The translations under genes were made by a program, and so were the position numbers. A model generated the notes under the pieces. That model saw only the letters and a list, made by a program, of their open reading frames with translations, had not been told where the DNA came from and did no database searches. This document shows positions 7,325 through 15,922 of a stretch of 64,000 nt of DNA, piece after piece. Positions within the stretch are counted from its first letter, which is position 1, and every line of letters starts with the position of its first letter. Source of the DNA: Alphaproteobacteria bacterium (GTDB taxonomy: Bacteria; Pseudomonadota; Alphaproteobacteria; Micropepsales; Micropepsaceae); contig JAFKFG010000013.1 in the NCBI GenBank assembly GCA_017307355.1, positions 1 to 64,000 of the forward strand. Direction: 5' to 3'.

Positions 7325-7332
7325 AATATATA
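7325..7332. repeat. Right 8-bp target site duplication (AATATATA)
   Basis: Identical to 5010-5017 and directly outside the right inverted repeat. Confidence 0.92.
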
Positions 7333-7374
7333 TGTGGTAGAGATGCTGGCGGACGCCTTTACGCCGCATGGCTG

Positions 7375-7593
7375 CTAAAACAGAAACTCGCGAAGCCTGT
7401 AGAGCATCACCACCGCGCGCCCGCCGGACCAGTAAAGATCATAGTCCACCACGACCAGCGCCAGCCCATAAAGCCATGCCAGCGGGATTTCCTTGGCGCG
7501 TACATTGCGCACGATGCCCTCCGCCAGCGGCCCGGTGACCGGGCCCAGCAGCAGCCAAGGCAAAAGTCCCTTGAGATAGGATTTTGTTGTCAT
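7375..7593 (-). CDS. 72-residue membrane protein, unknown function
   Basis: The ATG at 7593 opens MTTKSYLKGLLPWLLLGPVT, followed by a second hydrophobic stretch IPLAWLYGLALVVVDYDLYW and a basic C-terminus. Two membrane-spanning helices are likely, with a charged segment RNVRAKE between them. A longer frame from 7644 adds residues that do not resemble a protein start. It lies just outside the IS insertion, with its 3' end 43 bases from the duplication. No family named. Confidence 0.55.
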   Translation of the reverse strand: MTTKSYLKGLLPWLLLGPVTGPLAEGIVRNVRAKEIPLAWLYGLALVVVDYDLYWSGGRAVVMLYRLREFLF

Positions 7594-7739
7594 GAGTCCA
7601 CCCGGACGAACGCTAGCGTTCCGGTTGGGACGAATCCACGCCATACCGAGCCGACTTGGCTTTACAGTTAATTAGCTTTGGTTCGAGACGCCCGCCGGCC
7701 CAGCTGATATAGGACGCGGCAGCTCAGGACGGCGCGGCT

Positions 7740-7928
7740 ATGACAAATTCACCGAATAAAACTTCCGAGGCTTCCAAAGCTGGCAATGTAAAGCCAGTGG
7801 ACGCCAATGCGCCGAAAGCGCATCAGGCAAAGCCCAAGCCCGCTCGTGATCTTCCGCTGACCAAGGCCGAGCGCGCCCAGCGCATGCGGATCGACAAGAC
7901 CGTCATCAAACGGATGCGTAAGCGCTGA
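7740..7928 (+). CDS. 62-residue basic protein, unknown function
   Basis: The ATG at 7740 opens a Lys/Ala/Pro-rich sequence that is low complexity in the first 35 residues. It ends in a strongly basic helix, TKAERAQRMRIDKTVIKRMRKR. Such tails can bind nucleic acid or ribosomes, but no family is recognised. It converges on the methyltransferase gene. Coding status rests on start, length and the ordered C-terminus only. Confidence 0.45.
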   Translation: MTNSPNKTSEASKAGNVKPVDANAPKAHQAKPKPARDLPLTKAERAQRMRIDKTVIKRMRKR

Positions 7929-7996
7929 AATGCACCGTTTCCTCATTCTTGCTGGCTTGGCCGCATTCGCCGTCGCTAAGCTTATTTCGCACTTGC

Positions 7997-8743
7997 CTAG
8001 GGCTGATTGGGTTTCCCAGCGCTGATCGCCCACATCCGTCCGGCCATGCGGTTCACGTCGATCGCGAAGCCCAGCATTTCCAGCTGATGGACAACATCGT
8101 CCGACGACACGCGCAGCTTGCGATAACTGCTCTTGCGCATGGCCCAGCCGTCTTTGCTGCGCGAATGGATCAGGTCGTGTACCAGCACGGTCTGGGGTTC
8201 ATATTCCAGGAAACAGACCATCACCCGGTCCGCGTCGCTTTGGACCGGAATAAAGCGTTCCAGGCCGGTCAGCGCCTCGGACATGTCGCGGAATGTGAGG
8301 ATCAACCGGCCGCCGGGCGCCAGCGCCGTGAAGGCGTCGGCCAGGATTCCGGAAAGGTCTTTATGAGATTCCAGATGGGTCAGGGCGTCGCCCATGCAGA
8401 CAATGGCATCGACGCTGCCGGGCGCGACATGATCGGCGAAGCGGCACATATCGGCGAATAAAGGCTCGATCGGACGCGCGCCTTTCTGCGCCGCCAATTC
8501 ATCCAGCAACGCGCGGCTGGTGTCGATGGCGATCACGCGGCCATAGCCCAGATCGGCCAGCGCCGCGGACTGATAGCCGGGGCCCGCACCCAGGTCGATG
8601 GCGGTTCCGCCCTCGCCGTTTTCGATGCCCAACTCCGTCAACAGCGCTTTTTGCTCGGCGGCTTTCTGTTCGAACGGAACGCCGACCATCCAGCTGTAAT
8701 GCTCGGCCAGCAATTCGTCGTAATGGCGGATCGCGTCATTCAT
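7997..8743 (-). CDS. Class I SAM-dependent methyltransferase
   Basis: 248 residues with a Rossmann-type methyltransferase core. Motif I is AIDLGAGPGYQS (about 49-60), an acidic residue ends beta-2 in VIAIDTS, and motif IV lies around DAIVCMGDALTHL. The post-core strand LILTFRD and a C-terminal DVNRMAGRMWAISA complete the fold. The GDALTHLE segment resembles small-molecule or protein methyltransferases of the UbiE/COQ5-like group, but the substrate cannot be told. It starts 22 bases from the end of the 63-residue gene to its right and may be co-transcribed with it. Confidence 0.8.
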   Translation of the reverse strand: MNDAIRHYDELLAEHYSWMVGVPFEQKAAEQKALLTELGIENGEGGTAIDLGAGPGYQSAALADLGYGRVIAIDTSRALLDELAAQKGARPIEPLFADMCRFADHVAPGSVDAIVCMGDALTHLESHKDLSGILADAFTALAPGGRLILTFRDMSEALTGLERFIPVQSDADRVMVCFLEYEPQTVLVHDLIHSRSKDGWAMRKSSYRKLRVSSDDVVHQLEMLGFAIDVNRMAGRMWAISAGKPNQP

Positions 8744-8764
8744 GATGGGTGTTTTCCAGGATGA

Positions 8765-8956
8765 TCAGGCGCGCTTCTTTGCGATCAGGGTCCGAATTCG
8801 GTCCCAGATCTCGGCGCATTTGGTGTCTTCGGCGGCGAATTTCTCCGAATCCATGCCGTGCATATGCATGGCCGATGAGGCCCGCTCCGCGGCAAGGCTC
8901 AACGCCTCGTAAAGGTGGATCAGTTCCTTGGATTCGTCGAGGTTGAGGATCGTCAT
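8765..8956 (-). CDS. 63-residue helical protein, unknown function
   Basis: MTILNLDESKELIHLYEALS opens an all-helical acidic peptide with a Met/His-rich AMHMHGMDSEK turn. It ends in a basic helix IRTLIAKKRA. It lies between the methyltransferase and the TPR genes, all leftward. The frame has good codon use for this genome and a sensible start. No family recognised. Confidence 0.5.
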   Translation of the reverse strand: MTILNLDESKELIHLYEALSLAAERASSAMHMHGMDSEKFAAEDTKCAEIWDRIRTLIAKKRA

Positions 8957-8982
8957 GCCGGGACTATAGCAGGAACCGGCGT

Positions 8983-9567
8983 TCAGTGCGCCCCCTCCTG
9001 CCCGGCCGGCACGCGCACGCGCGTCACCACGAAATTCTTGAGCTGCTCGCTGGCCGGCGTGAATTCTGGCGCGATCTCGGACGCCTTCTTGAAATCGTAA
9101 TAAGCCGGGGTGGTCCGGCCCAGGAAAAATTCCGCGACCCCACGATTGTAATAGCCGACATGCTCATAGGTTTGGCCCAGGCCGATGCCTTTGTTGATGT
9201 CGACGATGGCTTGGTCATAGCGCTTGAGCATGATCAGTGCCGCTCCCCGATCGACATAGCCGTCGCCCAGATCGGGATCGAGCAACAGCCCGGAATTATA
9301 ATCCTCCATTGCACCGTCGATCTGGCCCAGTGCGACTTTCATCACCGCGCGGTTGATATAGGTGCCGGCACGCGCACGCGTGCCCAGTGTTTCTTCCGCC
9401 AGCGCCGTGCTGCAAATGGCGATCCCGCCGCGCGGATCGGTTCCAGCCTTGGCGGCGATGAAGCAGTCATGCGCCATGCCGGCGCCCACCACCGATATCA
9501 GGGCATGGGCGGGCGCCGTCAGGAGCATGAGGCTGGCGCAGCCGATGACTGCGCCGCGCCAAATCAT
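8983..9567 (-). CDS. Secreted TPR-repeat protein (second of a tandem pair)
   Basis: 194 residues with a signal peptide (hydrophobic CASLMLLTAPAHA, cleavage near residue 23). TPR-like helix pairs follow: TYINRAVMKVALGQIDGAMEDYNSG, GYVDRGAALIMLKRYDQAIVDINKG and GYYNRGVAEFFLGRTTPAYYDF. The ATG overlaps the TGA of the upstream paralogue (ATGA), so the two are translationally coupled. A periplasmic scaffold or protein-interaction role is inferred. The C-terminal tail is unrelated to the paralogue. Confidence 0.75.
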   Translation of the reverse strand: MIWRGAVIGCASLMLLTAPAHALISVVGAGMAHDCFIAAKAGTDPRGGIAICSTALAEETLGTRARAGTYINRAVMKVALGQIDGAMEDYNSGLLLDPDLGDGYVDRGAALIMLKRYDQAIVDINKGIGLGQTYEHVGYYNRGVAEFFLGRTTPAYYDFKKASEIAPEFTPASEQLKNFVVTRVRVPAGQEGAH

Positions 9568-10172
9568 TGCGTCGCGGTTCCTTTGGGCACCACTTTGAAG
9601 CGCTCCAGCTGGCGCTGGGCCGGGCCGTAATCCGGCTTGATCTTCAGGGCCTGGCGATAATCGCGATAGGCCTGGGCATAATGGCCGGCATCGTCCGCGA
9701 TCATGGCGCGGCTGTAATAGGCCACTTGCAGATTGGTGGCGCCAAGCGCAATGCCTTGATTGATCGCCGCCATCGCTTCGGCCGGCCGCTTCTCGGCCAC
9801 CAGTACCAATGCCTGGTTGAGATAGGCATCGCCCAACGCCGGATTATATTCGAGCGCGTTGTTGAAGTCGTTCAGCGCGCCGCTATGGTCGCCCAAGTCG
9901 TAGCGGATGATGCCGCGATTGACGAAGGTCTCGGCACGATAATTCATCATGGGATCGAGCACGGCGGTGTTGCAATGCTCCAATCCGTATTTGAGATCGG
10001 CGCCCGCGCGCGCGGTGTTGTAGCACTGCAGCGCCGGATCGGTGCTGTAGATCATGGTCAGATTGTCCATCGGCTTATCGGGCATGCTTCCGCCCAATTG
10101 CGGCGCGGCGATTGCCGAAGGCGCGGTCATGGCGGAAACGAGCAATGCACCGAGTAGAGCAAGACGCTTCAT
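9564..10172 (-). CDS. Secreted TPR-repeat protein (first of a tandem pair)
   Basis: 202 residues with signal peptide MKRLALLGALLVSAMTAPSA and three or four TPR-like units, for example TFVNRGIIRYDLGDHSGALNDFNNA and AYLNQALVLVAEKRPAEAMAAINQ. The ATG at 10172 has AGGAGG nine bases upstream, which rules out the longer frame reaching 10454. It is clearly paralogous to the following gene: both have a conserved Cys in a CYNTA or CFIAA segment and a second Cys in HCNTAVL or ICSTAL, which may form a disulfide. Confidence 0.78.
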   Translation of the reverse strand: MKRLALLGALLVSAMTAPSAIAAPQLGGSMPDKPMDNLTMIYSTDPALQCYNTARAGADLKYGLEHCNTAVLDPMMNYRAETFVNRGIIRYDLGDHSGALNDFNNALEYNPALGDAYLNQALVLVAEKRPAEAMAAINQGIALGATNLQVAYYSRAMIADDAGHYAQAYRDYRQALKIKPDYGPAQRQLERFKVVPKGTATQ

Positions 10173-10243
10173 CACAAACCTCCCTGATACCGGGTTCAAT
10201 ACAACCCGGAATATAGCATGGGTCCGTGTAATGGGCGTAAACT

Positions 10244-11074
10244 TTATTGCGCCGGGAGGGTCAACCGCATCCCGTCGAAAGCCGGCTCCACCCCGGCCGG
10301 AAGCTCCCGGCGCAGGGTCTCGTAATCCATGTCCAGGTGCATGTTGGTCAGGACCGCCCGCTTGGGCCGCACCCGCGCGATCCATTCCAGGCTTTTGGCC
10401 AGGTGGGCGTGGCTGGGGTGCGGGGTTCGCCGCAGTGCATCCACGATCCAGCATTCCACGCCTTGCAATGCGGCAAAGGCCGCCTCATCCAGCCCGTCCA
10501 CATCGCTGGAATAAGCCAAGGGGCCGAAGCGGAAGCCCAAACTGCGAATCTGGCCATGCCCCTGCCCGAACGCCAGGATCGGCAGCGAACCGCCGGGGCC
10601 CGCGATCACGAACGGCTTGAACGGCTCGTGAAACTCATGGGCGTTGAGGATGGGTGGATAGTCGCTTCCCGGCGGCTGGGTGAAGCAATAGCCGAACTTG
10701 GTCATCAGGCTTTTCCAGCCCTGCCGGTCGCTCCAGACATCGATGCGGCTTCCGTTGATCAAGGCGATGGCGCGAAGATCGTCCATGCCATGAGTCTGGT
10801 CGGCATGGTCGTGGGTGATCAAAACCCCATCCAGGCGCGCGACGCGCGCATCCAGAAGCTGCTCGCGCAGATCCGGCGAGGTATCCACCAGGACGCGGGT
10901 TTCGCCCGCGTCGGACTTGCGGCGCACCAGGATGGAACAGCGGCGGCGGCGATTCTTGGGATTGGCAGGATCGCAGTCTCCCCAGTTTCCGGCATCGCCG
11001 GGGCCGCCCAGACGCGGCACTCCGCCGGATGAACCGCAGCCCAGAATATCGACCTCGATCGTCTCGGCGCTCAT
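10244..11074 (-). CDS. PhnP-like metallo-beta-lactamase-fold phosphodiesterase
   Basis: 276 residues. The N-terminal LGCGSSGGVPRLG is the hallmark of the PhnP/RNase Z-related branch. The metal site HxHxDH is seen as THDHADQTHG (about 87-96), with further ligands in SSDVDG and the C-terminal TNMHLDMD. A predicted zinc- or manganese-dependent cyclic phosphodiesterase of the cytoplasm. It is the last gene of the tmk-holB-tatD operon and overlaps tatD by ATGA. No phn genes are nearby, so a role in phosphonate use is unlikely. Confidence 0.85.
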   Translation of the reverse strand: MSAETIEVDILGCGSSGGVPRLGGPGDAGNWGDCDPANPKNRRRRCSILVRRKSDAGETRVLVDTSPDLREQLLDARVARLDGVLITHDHADQTHGMDDLRAIALINGSRIDVWSDRQGWKSLMTKFGYCFTQPPGSDYPPILNAHEFHEPFKPFVIAGPGGSLPILAFGQGHGQIRSLGFRFGPLAYSSDVDGLDEAAFAALQGVECWIVDALRRTPHPSHAHLAKSLEWIARVRPKRAVLTNMHLDMDYETLRRELPAGVEPAFDGMRLTLPAQ

Positions 11075-11859
11075 CCCGGACGCTTCACTTTGCGGAACAG
11101 GCGGAAGAAATTATCCGTTGTGGCGGCCGCCAGTTCGAGGTCGCTGACGCCCTTGAGCTCCGCGAGCATCTTGGCGGTATGCACCACAAAAGCCGGCTCG
11201 TTGGTCCTGCCTCGATGCGGCACCGGCGCCAGGAATGGCGCATCGGTTTCGACCAGCAGCCGGTCCAGCGGCACGGTCTTGATGACGTCGCGCAGATTGC
11301 CCGAATTCTTGAAGGTGGCGATCCCGGAAACCGAGATCATCAGGCCCAGGGCCAGCGAAGCATCCGCCAAACGCTGCGTGCCGGTGAAGCAATGGATCAG
11401 GCCGGTGAAAGTGCCCTTTGCCATTTCTTCTTCCAGCACGGCGATGGTGTCATCATCGGCATCGCGGGTATGGACAATCAAAGGCAATCCGGACTCGCGC
11501 GCGGCCGCGATATGGGCGCGGAAATTGGCGATCTGGGGCGCCCGGGGCGAATGCTCGTAATAATAATCGAGCCCGGTTTCGCCGATCCCCACCACTTTGG
11601 GGTGAGCAGTTTCGGCCAAGAGCGGCCCCGCATCCGTCAGCAATTCCTTGTCCGCTTCGTGCGGATGGACACCCACACTGCACCAGACATCGGGGAATTT
11701 CTCGGCCACCGCCCGCACGCCGGGAAAGCGCTTGAGCTCGGTGCCGATGCTGAGGCATGTCCCCACTCCGGCGGCGCGGGCGCGCATCACCACGCCGTCC
11801 ACGTCGCCCGCATAGTCGGGAAAATCCAGATGGCAATGGCTATCGACCAGCATCGTCAT
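11071..11859 (-). CDS. tatD: TatD-family deoxyribonuclease
   Basis: 262 residues forming a TIM-barrel metal-dependent DNase. The metal-binding VDSHCHLDF lies at residues 5-13, with GETGLDYYYE, VHTRDAD, IHCFTG and ETDAPFL marking the remaining ligand strands. TatD/YcfH proteins act in DNA repair and nucleic-acid turnover. The ATG at 11859 overlaps the holB stop (ATGA), which sets the start. metG, usually present between holB and tatD in this class, is not here. Confidence 0.92.
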   Translation of the reverse strand: MTMLVDSHCHLDFPDYAGDVDGVVMRARAAGVGTCLSIGTELKRFPGVRAVAEKFPDVWCSVGVHPHEADKELLTDAGPLLAETAHPKVVGIGETGLDYYYEHSPRAPQIANFRAHIAAARESGLPLIVHTRDADDDTIAVLEEEMAKGTFTGLIHCFTGTQRLADASLALGLMISVSGIATFKNSGNLRDVIKTVPLDRLLVETDAPFLAPVPHRGRTNEPAFVVHTAKMLAELKGVSDLELAAATTDNFFRLFRKVKRPG

Positions 11860-12914
11860 AGAGGCTCCGCCCGTCTTGCCGTGGCGGCCATGTCGCGTGC
11901 CGCGCTGAGAATGGTCTGGCGCGGCTCGAGATTGAGCCCACGCGTGCGCGCGAAATTGTCTTCCAGGCGCGCCAGCAGCGCGGCCCAGCGTTCGAGATGG
12001 ACACCGGGCGCGCGGGCCTTGGCGCGAATGCGCGCCGCCAGCGCTTCGATCAGAAAATCGCCAAAACGCGCCACGCCGTCCTTCATCCGCCAAAGCCGGT
12101 CGCCCAGCGCCAAAAGCGCAATCGTGTCGGGGCTTGCCGCATTCTCGATCAACCGGTCTGCCTCCGCTGCCAGCTCTCCGCCCTCGCCGCCGGCCAGGGT
12201 GAGCGCGGCGCCGATGCTGCCGCCGGCGAGGCGTGCCAGCGAATTGCGTTCATTCGCGTCCGCTTCGGGAAGAAAAGCCTTCAATGCATCCGCCACCGTT
12301 GCGTCGTCCAATGGCCGCAGATCCAGTCGCTGGCAGCGCGAACGGATCGTCGGTAGCAATTGTCCGGGCCGATTGGCCAGAAGGATCAGCATGGCGCGGC
12401 CGGGCGGCTCTTCCAGCAGTTTCAGCAGCGCATTGGCGGCATTGGTGTTCATGTCGTCCGCCGTGTCGACAACCGCCACTCGCCAGCCGCCGGCGCCCGA
12501 GGTCATGCCGAAAAATCCGGCCAGCTTGCGCACTTCGCTGACCGACAATTCGGTCATCAGCTTGCCGGTCTTCTCGTTGATGCCACGCTTGAGGACCATC
12601 AGGCCTGGGTGCGAGCCGGCCGTCACCTGCAGAGCATTGGGATCATTGGCGGGAACCGACAGATCTTCGGCGCCGGTATCGCGGGCGCCATAGGCCAGAA
12701 GATAGCGGGCGATGCGATAGGCAAAGGTCGCCTTGCCGATACCCGGCGGGCCGGAGATCAGCCAACCCTGGGGCGGCTTGCCGCCGCGAATGGCGCGAGC
12801 AGCGCGGGCGAGCGCCACCTCCTGCCCGATCAGTCGGGACGCTTCGCGCGGATGCGCAAATCCCTCGAGGCGGTCGCTTTCATCCGGTTCGCTGATGCGG
12901 GCGCGCTTGGCCAT
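11856..12914 (-). CDS. holB: DNA polymerase III subunit delta-prime
   Basis: 352 residues, the clamp-loader delta-prime subunit. Walker A ISGPPGIGKATFAY lies at about 53-66. VAVVDTADDMNTNAANALLKLLEEPP is the Walker B and sensor-like helix, and IRSRCQRLDLRPL contains the SRC motif of AAA+ clamp loaders. The N-terminus (FAHPREASRLIGQ) is typical of alphaproteobacterial HolB. Six bases separate it from tmk upstream, and it overlaps tatD downstream. Confidence 0.93.
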   Translation of the reverse strand: MAKRARISEPDESDRLEGFAHPREASRLIGQEVALARAARAIRGGKPPQGWLISGPPGIGKATFAYRIARYLLAYGARDTGAEDLSVPANDPNALQVTAGSHPGLMVLKRGINEKTGKLMTELSVSEVRKLAGFFGMTSGAGGWRVAVVDTADDMNTNAANALLKLLEEPPGRAMLILLANRPGQLLPTIRSRCQRLDLRPLDDATVADALKAFLPEADANERNSLARLAGGSIGAALTLAGGEGGELAAEADRLIENAASPDTIALLALGDRLWRMKDGVARFGDFLIEALAARIRAKARAPGVHLERWAALLARLEDNFARTRGLNLEPRQTILSAARDMAATARRAEPL

Positions 12915-12920
12915 GGCGGA

Positions 12921-13547
12921 CTATAGCCCAAAACGGCGCGCCACCGCCGCCCAGATCGCGGATGCGACCGTGTCTTCATCCGCGGCGGCATCGATGATGG
13001 TGCAGCGATCAGGATTGCGCCGGGCGATGTCGAGGAACGCCTGGCGCAATCTTTCGTGAAAATCGCGGTCGAAATTCTCGAACCGGGATTCGGTATTGCC
13101 GCGCGCCCCTGCCCGCTTCAATCCGGCATCGACATCGATGTCCAGCATCAGGGTGAAATCCGGCTTGAAATCATCCAGCACCACCGAGTCGATGCGCCGG
13201 ATGGTTTCCCGCGCCAGGCCGCGGCCCGCGCCCTGATAGGCATAGGTGGAATCCGTGAAGCGGTCGCAGACCACCCATTTTTTCGCCAGCAATGCCGGAC
13301 CGATGGTGCGTCCCACATGATCGGCACGGGCGGCATAAACCAGAAGCGTTTCGGTCAGCGCATCCCAGCGTCCCGGCGCGCCGTTCACCAGCAGCCCCCG
13401 GATTTCTTCCGCGCCGGGCGAGCCGCCCGGTTCGCGCGTGGTGACGACGTCGATATTCCGGGCCTGCAATGCGGCAGCCAGGCGCCTGGCCTGGGTGGAC
13501 TTGCCGCTGCCCTCGCCGCCTTCCAGGGTGATGAAGCGCCCTGTCAT
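12921..13547 (-). CDS. tmk: Thymidylate kinase
   Basis: 208 residues. P-loop LEGGEGSGKSTQ (8-19), the DRX motif CDRFTDSTYAYQGAGRGL and the TREPGGSPGAEEIR loop mark dTMP kinase, which makes dTDP for DNA synthesis. The Arg after Asp in DRF and the TTREPGG arginine match type II enzymes. It sits between the carboxypeptidase gene (8 bases away) and holB. Confidence 0.95.
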   Translation of the reverse strand: MTGRFITLEGGEGSGKSTQARRLAAALQARNIDVVTTREPGGSPGAEEIRGLLVNGAPGRWDALTETLLVYAARADHVGRTIGPALLAKKWVVCDRFTDSTYAYQGAGRGLARETIRRIDSVVLDDFKPDFTLMLDIDVDAGLKRAGARGNTESRFENFDRDFHERLRQAFLDIARRNPDRCTIIDAAADEDTVASAIWAAVARRFGL

Positions 13548-13555
13548 GAGCTTTG

Positions 13556-14701
13556 TCAGTGCTTTCCGAAATAGCGGTTCCAGAGACGCACGAAGATATT
13601 GGCGCGCTCGACAGGCTCCGCGGCATAGACCGGCACGGTCATGGCCGGGAATTCGGGCGCCGTGACGGTCATGGTGCCGATCCGCTGGCCCTGCGCCACC
13701 GGCGCGGTCAGATTGGGATCGGTCTTGATCGCGGTTTTGAGCTTGGTCTGAGATTCCATCAGCATCGTCGCCACCACCGCGTTCTTGGGCGTCACCGCCA
13801 CGGTCGGTGCTTTGCCCTCCTTCACGGCGGCTTGGCCCACCACTTTGCCGGCGGCGGCGATGGTGACGGGACGGTATTCCCGGAACGCCAGATCCATCAG
13901 CCGGCCGGCTTCTTCGGCGCGCTTGATGTTCGGGAAATAGTCATTGTTGTATTGAGGATAGCGCAATCCGTTGAGAACCAGAATGAAGCGCGTATCGCCC
14001 CGCTTGGCGGAGATGGTGATGCCGTATCCCGAGGCATCGATATGGCCCGTCTTGAGGCCGTCCGCTCCCGGCAAGGAGCCCAGCACCAGGTCCCGGTTCG
14101 GCTGGGTGATGTTGTGCCAGGTGAACTCCTTCTCGCTGAAATAGTGGTAATAATCGGCATAGTCGCGGATCAGGTGGCGGGCCAGCTTGGCCAGGTCCAT
14201 CGCGCTCATCATCTGGCCGGGAGGGTCGGGCAATCCGTCCGGATTGACGAAATGGGATTGGTCGAGCCCGATCTCCTTCGCCCGCTTGTTCATCATGTCC
14301 GCAAAGCCTTCGACCGTGCCGCCCAGGCCTTCGGCCACCACCACGCAGGCGTCATTGCCGGAATCGATGATGATGCCCCGGATCAGGGCTTCGACCGGGA
14401 TGCGCGAATTCAACTCCACGAACATCTTGGAACCCTGGGTGCGCCAGGCGCGCTCGGACACCGGCAAAGTGTCGGTGAGCTTGATCCGGCCGTCTTTCAG
14501 GCGCTGAAACAGAAGCTCCAGGGTCATCAGCTTGGACATCGATGCGGGCGGCATCGGCGTCATGCCTTCCTTCTGCCACAGCACCTGCCCGGTGCCCGCG
14601 TCCATCAGCAAGGCATGTTCCGCATTGGTGTCCAGGGCCGCCTGAGCCGGCAGGGCCGCCAGGGCCAACAGGGACAGGGAAGTCAGGAAAAGGCGGCGCA
14701 T
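13556..14701 (-). CDS. dacC: D-alanyl-D-alanine carboxypeptidase (PBP5/6 type)
   Basis: 381 residues with signal peptide MRRLFLTSLSLLALAALPAQ. The three active-site motifs are all present: SMSK (S54-K57), SGN (114-116) and KTG (217-219). A C-terminal beta-rich PBP5 domain follows. The tail (IFVRLWNRYFGKH) is a plausible amphipathic membrane anchor. It removes the terminal D-Ala of peptidoglycan pentapeptides in the periplasm and lies between rlpA and tmk, its usual place in alphaproteobacteria. The symbol follows the common naming for this locus; dacA/dacF would be equally acceptable. Confidence 0.92.
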   Translation of the reverse strand: MRRLFLTSLSLLALAALPAQAALDTNAEHALLMDAGTGQVLWQKEGMTPMPPASMSKLMTLELLFQRLKDGRIKLTDTLPVSERAWRTQGSKMFVELNSRIPVEALIRGIIIDSGNDACVVVAEGLGGTVEGFADMMNKRAKEIGLDQSHFVNPDGLPDPPGQMMSAMDLAKLARHLIRDYADYYHYFSEKEFTWHNITQPNRDLVLGSLPGADGLKTGHIDASGYGITISAKRGDTRFILVLNGLRYPQYNNDYFPNIKRAEEAGRLMDLAFREYRPVTIAAAGKVVGQAAVKEGKAPTVAVTPKNAVVATMLMESQTKLKTAIKTDPNLTAPVAQGQRIGTMTVTAPEFPAMTVPVYAAEPVERANIFVRLWNRYFGKH

Positions 14702-14723
14702 AGGCGTTTACTCCGATGACGTT

Positions 14724-15665
14724 TCATTGATCGACCACGATGTGAGCATCGTTGCTGCCTGCTCCGGTGATCCGGGACAAGGCCGCGTCGGCATCCTCGA
14801 TCGAATTGAGCGGGCCGGTCCGCACTCTATAGAGAGTCTGGCCGTTCCGCTTCAGCGTGGAAATCCGAAGATCCCCGCCAAGCTTGGACAGCAGCGTCCT
14901 GGCATTCTCGAGCTTGGAGAAAGCCCCGACCTGCACATAGAGATGGGTGGCGGCGGATACCGGCTCCTGCACCACCTGCTCGCTGGGCTGGTTGGCGGCG
15001 ACCTGGACGGGCGGCGGCGCCACCGGCGTCGGCATCACGCTCTGCTTGACGGGCGGGGCCACCGGCGCGCCGGGCACAGTGCCCAGTGGGGAGGTGTCGA
15101 TTTTGCCGGCCGGCACGGCGGGCAAGGCCGAGGCGATTTCAGGCGGCGTTATCGCGGGCGGCGGGCCGCCCCCTTCCATGTCGGCGCGGCCCAGATACGT
15201 CACGCGCACCTTGGCGGTGCCGGTCTGCACCACGTCCAGAAGTTCCGCCGCGCGACGCGACAGATCGATGATGCGCCCGCGCGCATAAGGGCCGCGGTCG
15301 TTCACCCGCACGATGATGGATTTGCCGTTATCCAGATTGGTGACGCGGACATTGACCGGCATCGGCAAGGTGCGATGCGCGGCGGTCAGGGCATTGCCGT
15401 CATAGGTTTCCCCGTTGGCGGTCGATTTGCCGTAGAAGGTGGGACCATACCAGGACGCGATGCCGGTTTCGTCGTAATCGGGCTGTTCGTGCGGGTAATA
15501 CCAGACATTGTCGATCTGGTAGGGATTGCCGACCTTATAGACCCCGGCGCTGCGCGGAACCGTGACCGTGTTGTTCTGCGGAGGCGGCGCGACCCGCGTG
15601 GTGCCGCAACCCGCTGCCGCCAGGGCCAGGCCGGAAATTGCAAGGAATCGCAGCGCGCGCATCAA
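14724..15665 (-). CDS. rlpA: RlpA-family septal ring lytic transglycosylase lipoprotein
   Basis: 313 residues. A lipoprotein signal ends AAAGC with Cys20 as the lipid-attachment residue. The double-psi beta-barrel runs from ETGIASWYGPTFYGKSTANG to VRVNDRGPYARGRIIDLSRRAA, including the catalytic Asp in NDRGPY. A Pro-rich linker leads to a C-terminal SPOR domain (LYVQVGAFSKLENARTLLSKL onward) that targets denuded septal glycan. It is first gene of the leftward cell-wall/replication operon. Confidence 0.93.
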   Translation of the reverse strand: MMRALRFLAISGLALAAAGCGTTRVAPPPQNNTVTVPRSAGVYKVGNPYQIDNVWYYPHEQPDYDETGIASWYGPTFYGKSTANGETYDGNALTAAHRTLPMPVNVRVTNLDNGKSIIVRVNDRGPYARGRIIDLSRRAAELLDVVQTGTAKVRVTYLGRADMEGGGPPPAITPPEIASALPAVPAGKIDTSPLGTVPGAPVAPPVKQSVMPTPVAPPPVQVAANQPSEQVVQEPVSAATHLYVQVGAFSKLENARTLLSKLGGDLRISTLKRNGQTLYRVRTGPLNSIEDADAALSRITGAGSNDAHIVVDQ

Positions 15666-15922
15666 GCCGAATCAACCATGGGGACTTGGGGACGCTAAAG
15701 GATGCTTTCCGCCGGTGCAAAGTCCGGACTGTCATTTGCCTCCATTGTTGCAAGGGCTTAACCGTGGTTCGCGGTGCCGCTTTCAGTTGTCCCGAAGTGT
15801 GCCGGCCAGCTTTCCCGCCGCCTTTCGGCCTTTTTCGGCGCGCCAAATTCCGGGCGTTGCGTTGAGCCAGAATCCGGCCTGTGCGTTCACGTTTCGAAGA
15901 CTATTTGGAAAGGACGACATTC

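Noticed and set aside
7930-8025. 31-residue frame MHRFLILAGLAAFAVAKLIS... after the 62-residue gene
   Set aside because: Signal-like and plausible, but it overlaps the end of the convergent methyltransferase gene and has no ribosome-binding site.
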